Positions 1-11,553 of a stretch of 64,000 bases of DNA are shown here, in pieces. How positions within the stretch are numbered: position 1 is the stretch's first letter; every line of letters begins with the position of its first letter. The DNA is from Circinella minor (lineage: Eukaryota > Mucoromycota > Mucoromycetes > Mucorales > Lichtheimiaceae): positions 124,001 through 188,000 of the forward strand of contig JAEPRB010000025.1 in assembly GCA_016758965.1 (NCBI GenBank), written 5' to 3'. The notes below the pieces were generated by a model. It was not told the origin of the DNA and did no database searches. It saw only the letters and a program-made list of their open reading frames with translations. Both the position numbers and the translations under genes were made by a program.

Positions 1-53
1 TTTTTTTCCTGCTGTTACTTTCTTGCTTTTTAACACTTTCGATTTTTAAAAAA

Positions 54-2487
54 ATGTCTTCATCGATGATATTGATTAATAGTATAAAAGAACAAATTTG
101 GTCTTTTTGGTTACGAACAAACAATACCTCAACAGCAACTAAAAAAATATCAATTTCTGTTGCTGTCGCGCTTGTAAGTATTTATACTGCTTATTGGAAA
201 CTCTTACGACCACCAAAAGAATTTGGTAACATTCCTCAGGTAGGATTCTTTAAATATATTGGTAATCGGTTCAAAAGTCGTCCATATGATGATGTTCTCA
301 AAGACATTATTTATCCCGTGGCATTAAAAACAAATCATGGATCGTATGTTGTAAGTACTTCATTATTATTTATACACTATAAATCATATATTATGTTAAT
401 GCAAGATAAAATTTTAGGCGTTCGGATTGTTCGGATGGAGTATTTTTGTAACTCAACCTGAAACAGCAAGGAAATTATTGTCAAAGACTGGTAAATACCT
501 AAGATGTTAATTTTTATATGTATGACATGCCATGTATATATAAGCAATACAAGAAAACAATAAAATGGTAACTAAGCATAAGGATTTTTAATAATAATTA
601 TTTAGAACTTTTCCCAAAGATGAACATAATAAAAAGTCAACAAAAGCATACAATTTTTGGAAGGTTTGCTGTGGGTCCCAATATCATTTTTCTTCCTCAA
701 GGTCCTCATTGGAAAGCTCAACGTAGTGTAAGTTTATTTCTGAAATTATTAGAATAAGATTATATATTTTCTTTTTTGCTAATAATTAATAGTTTACTAT
801 TAGATACTCAACCCAGCGTAAGCATATGTATTTAATTTTTTTTATGCTATTTGAACATAAAATGATAATAATCAGCTACTAACACCGATCCAGGTAATAT
901 CAATACAGTTTCCATCGCTCGCAACCAGTTCAACTATTTGGTGAACTTACTCAAAAATTATTTGTCGAGTTAGATAAAGTAGTCGACTCTACATCAATTG
1001 ACGTTCATAGTATTATGACGCGGTGGACCCTTGACGCTATTGGAATTGCAGGATTTGGTAATAATTACTTCAAAATAATTTCATACTCAAAATAAGAAAT
1101 ACAATACTATGCCAATTGACGACCAATAACTTTTACTATTATTACTATCGACTTATAGACTTTAATTTTCACGCTATTACAGACAAGAATAGTGAATGGG
1201 TTACTCGATATCATAATATCATGCAAGCAAGCAGCAATCCTGTGTTTCATATATTTCCTTTCCTTGAAAATCCTCGTTTACGTTTTCTTTTTCCCAGTCG
1301 AAAAATGGTTCATCACGAATTAGATTTGTTTTTAGCAAAAATGCAAGAAATTATTACTCATAAACGTGAAATTCTCAACAACAATAAATTGGCTACTAAC
1401 AAGAGAACAAATGAAAAAGATTTACTTACACTTATGCTTGAATCTGCGAAAGAAGGAAACGATAAATTGACTGATGAAGAATTATTGGTAAATTTTTATT
1501 AAAACAAATAATTAGTTGTATTCTTTTATAAAAAAAGGAATGCTTTTAATGACACTGGGCCAAACCTTTATTCTTTTTATTTAGAGCAATATTTGTGGTT
1601 TCTTCGTTGCAGGACATGATACAACGGCCAATGCTCTATCGTATATTATGTATAATTTGGCTACTCATCCGGTAAAAACAATACATGCGGTTTTTTGAAC
1701 ATATACTGATCAATATAAAATAGCTCTAAAAAATGTTGTTTTTATAATAGAAAGTACAAGAAAAAGTGAGAGAGGAAGCTAATCAAGTTTTAGGTAACCA
1801 ACCAGTAGATGTTTTACCTACGATGGAACAAATCAAAGAAATGCCTTATACACAAATGGTTATCAAAGGTAGCACATTAATAAAAATCTATCTTATTCAT
1901 ATAAATTATCAGAAAAATTAAAATGCATATATATATTACTACAGAGACGTTACGGCTTAACGTTGTTGCTGAGACTATTGTTCCTCGAAAAGTAACTGAA
2001 GATACTGATCTAGGTGGTGTTCTTATTAAAAAGGGCGCTCAAGTACAGTTAGACATTATGGGTACCCATCGAAACCCAAAAATCTGGAATAATCCGGATA
2101 GCTTTGACCCTGAACGATTTGCACCTGGAGGAGAGGCTGAAAAAGTAGCTAAAATGGGTAATGGATGGGTTCCATTTAGTAATGGTGCTAGAATGTGTAT
2201 TGGATTAAACTTTAGTCTAACTGAACAGCGTGTGTTTATACCAATGCTATGTAAGTTATCATTACAAAATCATAATGTTTTTTAGGTTTAAACTAATAAC
2301 AATATCATTTTATAATATACTATCCTTTTATAAATGTTGACTAATTTATTTATTTGTTGTTATCATAGTGAGAAAGTATGAGTTGTCATTACCAGATAAT
2401 TCTATTCACAAGGATAAGGCTATATTTTCGGGTATAGGCCAGTTCGTACCTGTCGATCTTCAAATTAACATGAAAAAACGTTATTGA
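54..2487 (+). CDS. Cytochrome P450 monooxygenase, 10 exons
   Basis: Heme-thiolate monooxygenase, probably ER-anchored; substrate unknown. Exons that keep phase: 54-350, 418-490, 606-727, 804-817, 909-1057, 1159-1487, 1585-1671, 1751-1868, 1945-2250, 2369-2487, giving about 537 aa, normal for the family. The hydrophobic N-terminus (about residues 33-48) is followed by a Pro-rich hinge (RPPKEFGNIP). The I-helix oxygen-binding motif AGHDTT lies near residues 337-342, the K-helix ExxR motif (ETLR) near 397, and the heme loop FSNGARMCIG near 474-483 with the axial Cys near 481. All key P450 motifs are present and no frame is broken, so the gene looks functional. The fourth exon is only 14 nt long and encodes most of the conserved ILNPAF segment. 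The family-level call is firm; I cannot assign a CYP number. Confidence 0.93.
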
Positions 2488-3023
2488 GAAAAATTTCAAT
2501 TGCTTAGCATAGTAGCTAGTTTACTAGACTATAAAAGACAGTGTAAAGAATGAAAAAAATAAAGTAATATATATTTATTATACGTACGTATGGAAATTCT
2601 ATGATGTTTTTTTATGTCAAATTATTGGATACTTATACTGAATTCCAAGGTAACATAATACCTCAAAAGCTAAAGTTATGAGATATCTTGCAATGACAGA
2701 ATCATTAACTAGCACAATCACAAGCCTTTGTCAACTAACCCTTAAATTTACCGCCAACATAATTCGATTTTATACTATCAATTACATATTAATTCAAAGC
2801 TTCTCGAATTTTACTATATCACTTAGTAGTAACACAATTAAATTATATTTGTCTTCATAATGTTTATGTTTTATTGCAATAGCAATTGTATCAATAAGAA
2901 ATAAAAAGAAATTGCACACACTTAGTTGTTTGTTGCATTTGAAAAATTGATCATAAAAAATATAAAGTAGAGAAGAAAGTGGCTTTTTGTTTTGTTTTCA
3001 TTGACAAGAATACGTAAACTCAA
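2488..3023. other. Intergenic, AT-rich
   Basis: Sequence between the P450 stop and the transposon target duplication. It holds short open frames of at most about 60 codons with no recognisable domain and no tRNA-like structure. It probably contains the P450 3' UTR. Confidence 0.5.
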
Positions 3024-3031
3024 TATTTTTA
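3024..3031. repeat. Target site duplication, left copy (TATTTTTA)
   Basis: The 8-bp word TATTTTTA directly precedes the left inverted repeat and recurs exactly, in direct orientation, at 8893-8900 after the right one. It cannot be extended on either side. MULEs typically make duplications of 8-11 bp. Confidence 0.92.
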
Positions 3032-3219
3032 GGGAATGACTAGGGGCGCGCCAAAAATTCATAGTCAGACGAGGGGCGCGCCAATTCTGACCCGGCACTT
3101 TAGTAACTTGGCGCGCCCTTCGTCTGTTTGAGTATTTGGCGCGCCCCTCGTCTATTTTGAGTATTTGGCGCGCCCTTCGTCTGCTTTAAGTATTTGGCGC
3201 GCCCTTCATCTATTTTACT
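3032..3219. repeat. Left terminal inverted repeat with six GGCGCGCC palindromes
   Basis: About 188 bp, inverted relative to 8733-8892. GGCGCGCC occurs at 3045, 3075, 3110, 3138, 3167 and 3196. The last four are spaced 28-29 bp apart inside a tandem unit that reads roughly GGCGCGCCCYTCGTCTR followed by a T-rich linker. This arm has one unit more than the right arm. Such clustered palindromes are candidate transposase-binding sites (inference). Confidence 0.92.
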
Positions 3220-3771
3220 TATACTTGCTCTTTTTCAATATATTCACAATCTGAATAATCATTATTAACAATATATTTAGGGTATTATGTCAATTGAACA
3301 TATAGTTACTTTCTATTTCTACCTATAAAATATATTTAAAATTGCTTAACCCAAAAAATTACAAAAGAGTCCTAATATAAAAAAGAATACGTCTATTGTA
3401 ACTATACAAAAAATCCAATAACAAAGGTGCGAAGCAGTATGGAAAAGATCAAAGAGTAGTACTAAATTTGGGCATTTATTAATCATAATAAATTACGTTT
3501 GTGTTATAAATAAAAAGAATTACAGGAAAAAGACATATAAATTATAATATAGAAAATAAGTGGAATCATATAAAGAGCAGCAGAAAAAAATGATCATCAT
3601 AGGATAAAGGAATGCTTCGTATAATACAAATTACGAAGTAAGAAAGTGTCATAAGTGGAGAAGAAGAAAGAAATCGGGGCATAGAGTAATTTAAAAAAGA
3701 ATGACATATATATAAAACAAAATGATATAAAAAATTAAAATTAACATATTAAATAAAGAAGGAAATTTCTT

Positions 3772-6700
3772 TTACAGCTCATCATCTTCGTCTTTTGGCT
3801 CATGGTGGACTCTAGAGCCAAAATTTTGACTGTTGAACAATATTTCTTTTGCATCATTATAAGAAATATTATTGTAATCTTGTTGAATCAACCGAATACA
3901 AGCCTCAGGCACAAGGACACTTTGCAGAAAAGGTAGCGGCATAAGGGGTTTAGTGTCTTCAAATGTTATTTTTTTTGTTAATATGAACTCATATTGCAAA
4001 ACCTTGAGAATTATTGCTGAACCACGGTTCCCGTAATACCCAGCCTATATTATTATATAGAATACCTATTGTTAGTATATGTTCAATATTTTCATTACGT
4101 ACATAGATATTTGAAAATGTCATTACCGATGCATTATCAAAGCGAGAAAACTGACCAAGAGCTGATCTCGATTTGGTCACACCATTCTCCTTGATAAATA
4201 TTATTTCGGCTTTAAGAAAAGAACTGTCTAATGTGCCTTTTGCAATCATGAGTAATGAACTTTTAAATGACAAAATTCTTTGTGGTAAAGCTTTGAAATT
4301 GATTTCCATGGGGTAACCTGCTTCATTTGCTTCTTTTTTATGAACCGTTTCGACATGATGAACCCGACAAAAATGCAGTTTTTCATTTATGGTAGTTCGT
4401 CGTTCGGGAGTTCGACTACGGTGACGGACAGAGACATTTTCCATTTTTTTTCGCCATTTCTTTTTAAACGCTTCATTTCTGCCTAGGTATTCTTCGTACT
4501 CTTTTTTAATGGCCTGACTCATAGGGACCAAAGGGGTGCTTAAAGGAGCCAAGCAAAACGGACATTTAACTACGCCTATCAATATTTAATTATTTATATA
4601 TGAGTAAGTTGTTAGAAGAAAGATATTAGACATAATTCAATTATAATAGCACTCTTTCTATGATTCTACTATATACCTTCATTACTTTTTTTTATTTCTT
4701 CTTCTTCTTTTACCAGTTGGTCAAATACTTCAATTAATTCATCAATTGTTCTACTGTTATCACCGTCCAATGGAATGGCCTTTTCTTTGGTAGCATTTGA
4801 TTTGTCATTTTCTGGCCATTGCTTTCTATGAATATATTTCCACCCTGCTTTATAAGCGTCAATGTTTCTACCAAGAGCTTGCCAAGTAACCATTGATGAT
4901 GGACAAACAGGAGGCCATTCCATTTTAGGAACTCGTTTTGTTTTGATTGTTTCAAAGTGATTACCATTAACAAAATGTATCACTTCTGGAAGTGGCTGTC
5001 CTTGAGGAAGATCAAATGGAAGATACAGTTGGGAAGAATGACCAGACGATGAGTAGCTAGCTATTGGCTTCAAAAATGTGTTTGCTGCTACTTGCAAATC
5101 TTGTGCAGCGTCTAGCCAATATTGACGTCTGCAAAATGTGCCCTCGGGTAACTTCGGCTCAACACCATATGCCATTCTTTTCAATAAGTCATTATATATA
5201 GTGTCATAACCGAGGCAAATATAAGTGCAACATAAATCAGCGTTTTGTAAAACGTATTCGTGCATCTTCTCTTTAACTTGAATATATTTTTCCTGATCCT
5301 TGTATATAATATAAGCCAAACTACGAAAGCCACACCATCCATCATCTACAATTTCAATTCTTTCCAAGGTGTTTTCCGGTGGGATGTCTGGATGTAAATT
5401 ACTAATAGATGTGAACAGAGATGTATGTGATTAGTATTAACATTACTGTATATTTAGTATGAATGCAATAATTTTATGACAGGTATTGTGTTCTGATAAT
5501 CAAAATTTATTACAACGTACAGCTGCTTTTGTTTTGGGCGTTTGTTCGGGTATAAATCTGAAGGTTGGCTTCTTGGTGATAATGGCTTTTTCTTCTTTTT
5601 TTGATCATCTTTTTTTTTATTTTCTTGTTCCTGCTTATCATTTTCTTTCTTCTTCTTTTGTTCTTCTTTTGCCTTATCTTCAGCATATTCTAAACCAGTA
5701 GGCAGCCGCGATCCAAGGGACTTCTTTGGACGCCCTTTATGTTTAACAGACTTAGGTAATAAAAGCTTATCAATCGAAGGTGGAGAAAATTTCGCCAAAC
5801 TGGAGTTAATGCTATCGATCAATTCCTTCCGTTGCTGGTTACTCTCACAGTGCATATATGCTGAAACAATATTGCTTTTCATTTCTTGATACTGGTTGAG
5901 AATTTCCAAATCATCAGCTTCAAATACTTGTTCTTCTATTGTTTCGATAGATGTCTTTTTTAACACAGGAGCTATAATAATTATCAATGTATAAAAATTA
6001 GCAACGTAATTTTATATTATTAGTTATATAAAAAAAATTAATTAGATTTTGGATATATAGATTAAATAATAATAATAAACTAATATGACGTGTATACCTG
6101 TTGATGGTCCCAGCCACCATCGTTTGTTGTACAGCTGTGGATCCAATGGTTGGTCATTGAAGCGATATAATAAATGTCGACAAGGCAAGTCAAAATTAAT
6201 TTTAGCCTTACAAAGGATGTCGCATTTGCTGGTATCTTGGTCCATGTATCGGGCAGCAATCACTTCTTTTATTGTCATATAAATAGCAAAGTGACAAATT
6301 TTACCATGAAGATGTCCTACTTGCTTATGAAGTCGATTATCTCCTGGTGTCGCATTATCTTTAATCACCCAAGAAAATAAGTTTTCATATTCCTGCTGGA
6401 CTTTTGCTCTTTGAGCCTATAAATAATAGAACAATATTTTTATTAGAATGGTTATCAGTGTGCGCATTATTCTATTTATTTGATCTCTTTAACTATACAT
6501 ACAAATCCATGAAGACAATTATGTAAACTTTTGAATGTGTGTAGCATGCGGCCTGCGCTTTCCAAGATAGTTTTCAGGGTTGAATGAAAACCTTCAATTC
6601 TTTGAGTTGACCGTGCTGCAAAGTTCTTATGTGACTCAACCCAAGGACCTGCCCATCTCTGTTTGTAAGGAAGCATACTACAGTATTTTAAAATATACGA

Positions 6701-8368
6701 TTTATTATATTAGCAACAAAACTAGAGCGCTTTTTCTTTTTTTTTTCTTTTAGCTTTATTATTCGTGTAATATACATTATAAATTAATTATGTAGTACTC
6801 TTACGTATTATTAAGATAGCCAATAATATCAGCCGCTCCTTCTTCGTTATCAGGACATGCCTCTAATGCTTTGGCTTTATATTCTTTTACAGCATCATCG
6901 AACTCTTCTGTTCTTCTTTTCCATAGCATATCATCAACTGCAGATATAATCGCTTTATATTGTTCTTCTTCTTTTTCTCCATTCTTACTAACATGCTGTA
7001 ACACCTTTTTACAGAAATTGTTTCGTATATGCCAGTTACAGAGAACATGTGGGACATCTGGAAACTTCAACTGGAGTGCAGCTGTCAATGCACCGTCATC
7101 GTCTGTTAAGAATAATCCAGGCTTCGATTCAGATTCGTTGGTCCACACCACATCCCGAAGCTGTTGTAGCACCCATACATATGACAATGTTTTCTCATTT
7201 GCTACTACAGCACTTCCGATATAATATGAGCGCAAACTACGTTCACGATAGTGGTCTGCAGTCAAGTTGTCAATACCAATAATATTTACCAACGGCATCC
7301 CATTATGATTAACTTTGTATGTTGTATCAATTACCACAACTTCTGGAAATGATCGTGCACGTTCAATTGACGCAGGATGTGTTGCAAAGATTGTGTTAAT
7401 ATAACTTTTAGTACTGTCAGTACTGTACCGAGAAACATATCCGTTGCTTCGTAAAAAATTATAAATTTCGGCCATTTCTTCATAGTTGCCACGTTTATTA
7501 TCATCAGCTCGAATTTTTTGTTGCAAGTTGTATAAATCTTTTGGAAGAATTAAGTTTGGGCTTTGTATTTGCTGCTGTGGCGTTGCTGATAACATAGGGA
7601 CGCGAGTAGGTGCAAGGAGAGGTGTTGCTGGAGGACATGTGTATGATGACGTTACTGCTGCCGATATTGATTCTACTACTGATATTGGTGGTGCTACTAC
7701 TGGTGGCTCATCCATAGATTGAACATTGATAATTTGTCGAGGTTTAATACCGGCTTTCAACTGGTTTGTTAATTTTCGACGTTCTTATCCAAAGATTACT
7801 CGGTGTTCTCTGTAAATAATTGGTGTTGAACTCATGGGATGACTATGGGGAGTGATATCAGATAGTTTGGTAGTAAATGCCCATCTTGTTTTACGCTTGC
7901 TTATTCTGAGGACCCATTCACAGTTATGCTCTCCTTCTCTTGTTTTCCGTTCAGGAATCTTCTTTAATACGCCATTCTTATCCTTGATTTTTTTTTCTTC
8001 ATTACCATCATTGTTCATGATTCCACCTTTCTTATTACTGTCATCTATAAAAAATGGATAAAAACATTCAGTATATATTTCAATATATATTATATAATAA
8101 TTAGAATACTTTTATAATAAGGGAATTTGACTGATTTTTGTTATATATTTATAGTATGTAAGTTACCATCTTTTCTATTATCTACTTTTTTACGATGAAC
8201 TCGTCTTGGACCTGGACCACCATGAACACACTTGAATTTGCAAAAATGATCATTGCCACCGGTTTTCGCAACTGCAAACCCTTGTTGTAAGGCATATTCT
8301 TGAAGGACATCATATGCTTCGTTGCATGTTTTGTAGTCTTTTTTGTCGAGAATTTGTTCAATATTCAT
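3772..8368 (-). pseudogene. MULE transposase fused to SWIM, OTU protease and RTC4-like domains; one nonsense codon
   Basis: Exons (minus): 8368-8167, 8044-6805, 6677-6503, 6416-6098, 5971-5521, 5401-4677, 4575-4127, 4044-3772. All junctions are GT-AG and the total is 3834 nt, exactly 1278 codons. Order of parts: FAR1-like DNA-binding region at the N-terminus (EAYDVLQEYALQQGFAV); TAA at 7785-7787 (codon 154); MULE catalytic core with Asp near 307 (VVVIDTTYK), Asp near 382 (FLTDD), the CNWH motif near 403 and Glu near 509 (RIEGFH); SWIM finger near 604-620 ending CRH; basic linker with HKGRPKK; OTU domain with DGWC near 816-819 and GNHFE near 943-946; zinc knuckle CPFC near 1041; RTC4-like C-terminus with AGYYGNRGSAIIL and VLVPEACIRLI. 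Everything except the stop is open. A 39-nt in-frame intron could remove the stop, but it would also delete a stretch conserved in the family. A shorter product from Met 163 is possible. Confidence 0.88.
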
Positions 8369-8510
8369 AATGGTAGATAATAAAGGTAACTGTATCAGTT
8401 TTATATAAAAAAATAGGATAGTTATATAAAACACTAAAAAAAATTGTTTATTGTGTCAACTGTATTTTTATTTAATAAAATAGTCCACTATTTATGTATT
8501 TTCTAAACTA

Positions 8511-8734
8511 CTGCGGATTTAAATAATATAATATAATAATAACTACTAATGACTATGTTACTGCGGATGATAATGATAAAATACATAATAATAATACTAA
8601 TACTGCGGATAATAATAATAAAATAATAATAATACTGCGGATGATAATGGTATAATAAATGAAATTTAGTTATTGTGATTTATTGAATCAAGAAGTGCTG
8701 CGGTTGTAATAAAGAAATAAAGAGCTGGCCGCAG
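8511..8734. repeat. Subterminal ACTGCGG-type repeats inside the MULE
   Basis: CTGCGG occurs at 8511, 8561, 8603, 8635 and 8698 in AT-rich sequence, most copies as ACTGCGGAT, and the inverse CCGCAG occurs at 8729 against the right inverted repeat. Spacing is 26-63 bp. Position between the gene start and the terminal repeat suggests a promoter or transposase-binding role (inference). No matching cluster is seen at the left end. Confidence 0.6.
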
Positions 8735-8892
8735 TAAAATAGACGAGGGGCGCGCCAAATACTCAAAATAGATGAGGGGCGCGCCAATTACTTAAAATAG
8801 ACGAAGGGCGCGCCAAGTTACTAAAGTGCCGGGTCAGAATTGGCGCGCCCCTCGTCTGACTATGAATTTTTGGCGCGCCCCTAGTCATTCCC
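8733..8892. repeat. Right terminal inverted repeat with five GGCGCGCC palindromes
   Basis: About 160 bp, inverse of the left arm. GGCGCGCC lies at 8749, 8778, 8807, 8842 and 8872. Positions 8799-8892 are identical, as reverse complement, to 3032-3125. Further inside, the arms differ by point changes and by one 28-29-bp unit. Confidence 0.92.
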
Positions 8893-8900
8893 TATTTTTA
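8893..8900. repeat. Target site duplication, right copy (TATTTTTA)
   Basis: Exact direct copy of 3024-3031, immediately outside the right terminal inverted repeat. Confidence 0.92.
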
Positions 8901-9401
8901 TCCTGTTTTTCAACTTGAAACACAATCATATGCACATCCATTATATTTGCGGTTACTTTTTTTATGATCAATTTTGGAAACTCGATTAAAAACAAATAAG
9001 TGCATGTAATTATGCCAACCCACTTTGTTGTTATTAAAACAATGTCTGATAAACCTGTTATTTGTTCAAGCTACATTTACCAAAACAGCCGTTATTTTGA
9101 TAAAACAATCAAAGAAAAGATATGCACATAACTAAGTGTTGATTTATGTAGAGTGTTAAAACTACTTTCTTCCGCTTAATTCTATTATCGCATGGTAGTA
9201 CTCACGTTTGTTTACATCGCCTACATACGACATTAATGGTCACCAATTATGTTTGTTTCAGACCTTATTTAACATCGCTATGACCAAATCTGTTGTTGCC
9301 AAGTGGTAGATATAAAAATCACGTTTATTAAAATATGGTGTATTGTTTTTTTTTTTTTCTTTAACTTTTTTTGTTTATTTTATCACCAGTCAACTACCAA
9401 C
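8901..9401. other. Intergenic, upstream of the TPR/F-box gene
   Basis: AT-rich sequence ending in a T-rich tract (about 9347-9384) just before the ATG at 9402, probably the promoter and 5' UTR of the next gene. An open frame from 9303 continues into the gene, but its extra N-terminus is only the translated T-tract. No other feature was recognised. Confidence 0.5.
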
Positions 9402-11553
9402 ATGTCTGAGCACATCAATACAACATCAGCTCATTCTCCAAAAAAAATCACGGCAGTTACAACACTGACACCTCTTGACATAATAGTTCAAAACCTCAAT
9501 GCATCCATTAGCAATAATGGGCATAGAAATACAATAAGCTACGCGACATCGGCTCTTAATCTGTTATTTTTACAACAGACTATGGATCTCCTTGACGCCC
9601 GTGCATATGCTTATTCTATGCAAGGCCAACCAGAATTAGCTATTAAAGATGCTAATCAAATAATCAAATATTCATTAACGTCAACAGAAGGCTACCTCCG
9701 TAAAGCAAATATTTTTACAATGTACGGAAAACAGGCACAAGCCATTGAAGCATACAAAGAAGGTTTGCAAAACACAACACCAGGAAAAGAGCAACAAATT
9801 TCTATAGAGCAGATGGAAAAGGGACTCGTAGAAGCAGTAAAACAAAACAAAGTACAAGTTGACTTTATTTCCAAATTGCCTACCGACATTGTGAACAATG
9901 TGATTATGCCCCTTCTTTCTCCAAGTACAAACGCTTCGTGTCTAGCAGTATCAAAGTTGTGGCGGGAGGTTCTCATTGGTTGTTCGAGCATATGGGAAAA
10001 TCTATCGGCTACCGAAGACAATCCAAATTCCATTCGACTCTTTAATATGATTCCATCTGCGGGACCTCACGTCAAATATCTCACAATAGACACAAATGTC
10101 AGTGCTATACATACAGATTGTTTCGATTTATGAAAAATGGACACCTCAGCAGAATTGAATCTTTCAAAATGAAAAAAGGTATCACCAAATGATCTGATAA
10201 TAATATATACGTTGTTGCAAAAATAAATTTCAAGCAATATGTTGTTTTTATTTATTATATCTTTCTTTTTAGCATTTAATTCAACTAAACAGCAGACACC
10301 ACACGCTCCTATGATAGCTGTCGCATTTTGGCAAACAAGTCAAACACTTACGACACTAGATCTTAATTTTGGGTACAGCACTACATTTACACTGGCGGAC
10401 ATATTCATGTCATGTACAAATCTTATCAAACTAGCATTTACCACGGAACACAGTTTACATGCGGTAATCGGGAACTTTTTGATTACAGAACAACATAACA
10501 CGTTTATTGATTTGCAAATAAAATTAGAATGTATTACAGGACAGGATATTGAATCAATGCTTCAACTATGTCAACAACTACGACGACTCATAATGAATAC
10601 CTGCGAAGAATCTGTTTTTGATGTGATCAACGAACATGCATCAAACCTTGAAATATTAGGTTATAATTCCGATTTTGCTGTTGAAGAGCTGAATACCAAA
10701 GAAAGCCAAAAAACAAAGGGAATACAAGTGTTATGCACAAATGACGGGGGTGCCGTAGTACCAGCAGGTCGTATTATGCCGCTAATATTCAAGAACCACG
10801 CGACTCTACGAGATCTTTCAGCAGTTATATCACCTGTCACAGAAACGGAGCTGCAAAAGTTGTACTCGACATGGCCAAATTTTAGGTTGAATAACGTTAA
10901 AACTCTTACAACTTGGATGCTTTTAGGAATTCATGAATTTCTACTACAAACCATACGTTATACAACTACTCTCACTAACTTGAGCGTGTTAAATGTACAC
11001 AATATCGATGGACTCGTCAATGAGCTTTTAAACCTAGCCCCTCTTTCAACATTTGAAATCCATCACGTTAATGGCACGGCGGGGAGAGCGAGTTTGGTTC
11101 GTCTCTTTGAACATTATGCGAGAGTAGCAGAAAAGACTCATTCATCATTAGAATTTGTTGTTTTTAGATACTGTGATCCAGTATCAGATAATGTACTTTC
11201 AACAGTAACCGAAATCAAAACTTTACACAAATCTCATTATGCAGTTTAAAAACGTTACCACCGATGGAATAGCTAACTTGATCAGTAAATGCAAGAACCA
11301 ATTGATGTACTTGAAATTTGAAGAATTGGAGTCAGTAACAGATGACGTTATCTTTTCACTTGGCGGCCTTAAAAAACTAAACTATATTGACTTGAAAAAT
11401 CTCAAGAAAGTAACAGACCAAGGTATACGTGGATTGTTGGATACTGTGGATTCTCTTGTACTAACAAAAATGGTGGTGAGAGATTGTCCAAAAATTACCA
11501 AAGAATGTATAACATGTGCAAAATTAAAAATCAATGTAGTTGAATATAAATAG
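9402..11553 (+). pseudogene. TPR / F-box / leucine-rich repeat protein, two frameshifts
   Basis: F-box/LRR proteins are substrate adaptors of SCF ubiquitin ligases. Exon 1 is 9402-10178 and exon 2 is 10273-11553. The start MSEHINTT is preferred to the T-tract-derived upstream frame. TPR-like helices span residues 40-145, the F-box about 154-200 (DFISKLPTDIV), then LRRs ending with the VTTDGI and VTDQGI repeats. Frame 1 stops at 10131, but the next frame continues with LFRFMKNGHLSRIESFKM, which aligns to the paralogue at 38617; about one base is missing near 10117. A second break near 11226 (an extra C) restores the original frame, giving KTLTNLIMQFKNVTTDGI. Total coding length is still a multiple of three. 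Either the gene decayed recently, or there are two sequencing errors and the gene is intact. Confidence 0.7.

Larger units (their letters stand above)
3032..8892. mobile_element. Mutator-like DNA transposon (MULE), 5.9 kb, structurally complete
   Basis: Boundaries are set by the GGGAATGACTAG terminus at the left, its inverse at the right, and the flanking 8-bp duplication. The outer 94 bp of both inverted repeats are identical. Inside is one minus-strand gene (8368-3772) with MULE transposase, SWIM, OTU and RTC4-like parts. Non-coding interior flanks are 3220-3771 (AT-rich, nothing recognised) and 8369-8732 (with ACTGCGG repeats). Identical ends and a perfect duplication point to recent insertion. 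The element sits between the P450 and the broken F-box gene and interrupts neither. The single nonsense codon in its gene suggests this copy is non-autonomous or depends on readthrough. Confidence 0.93.

Noticed and set aside
3110..3203. CRISPR-like regular repeats (28-29-bp spacing)
   Set aside because: Units are near-identical without unique spacers, lie in a transposon terminal repeat in a eukaryotic genome, and recur inverted at the other end.
7747..7785. 39-nt in-frame intron (GTAATC...CCAG) removing the stop in the transposase
   Set aside because: It is far shorter than other introns in the window and would delete residues conserved in MULE transposases. Left as an alternative only.
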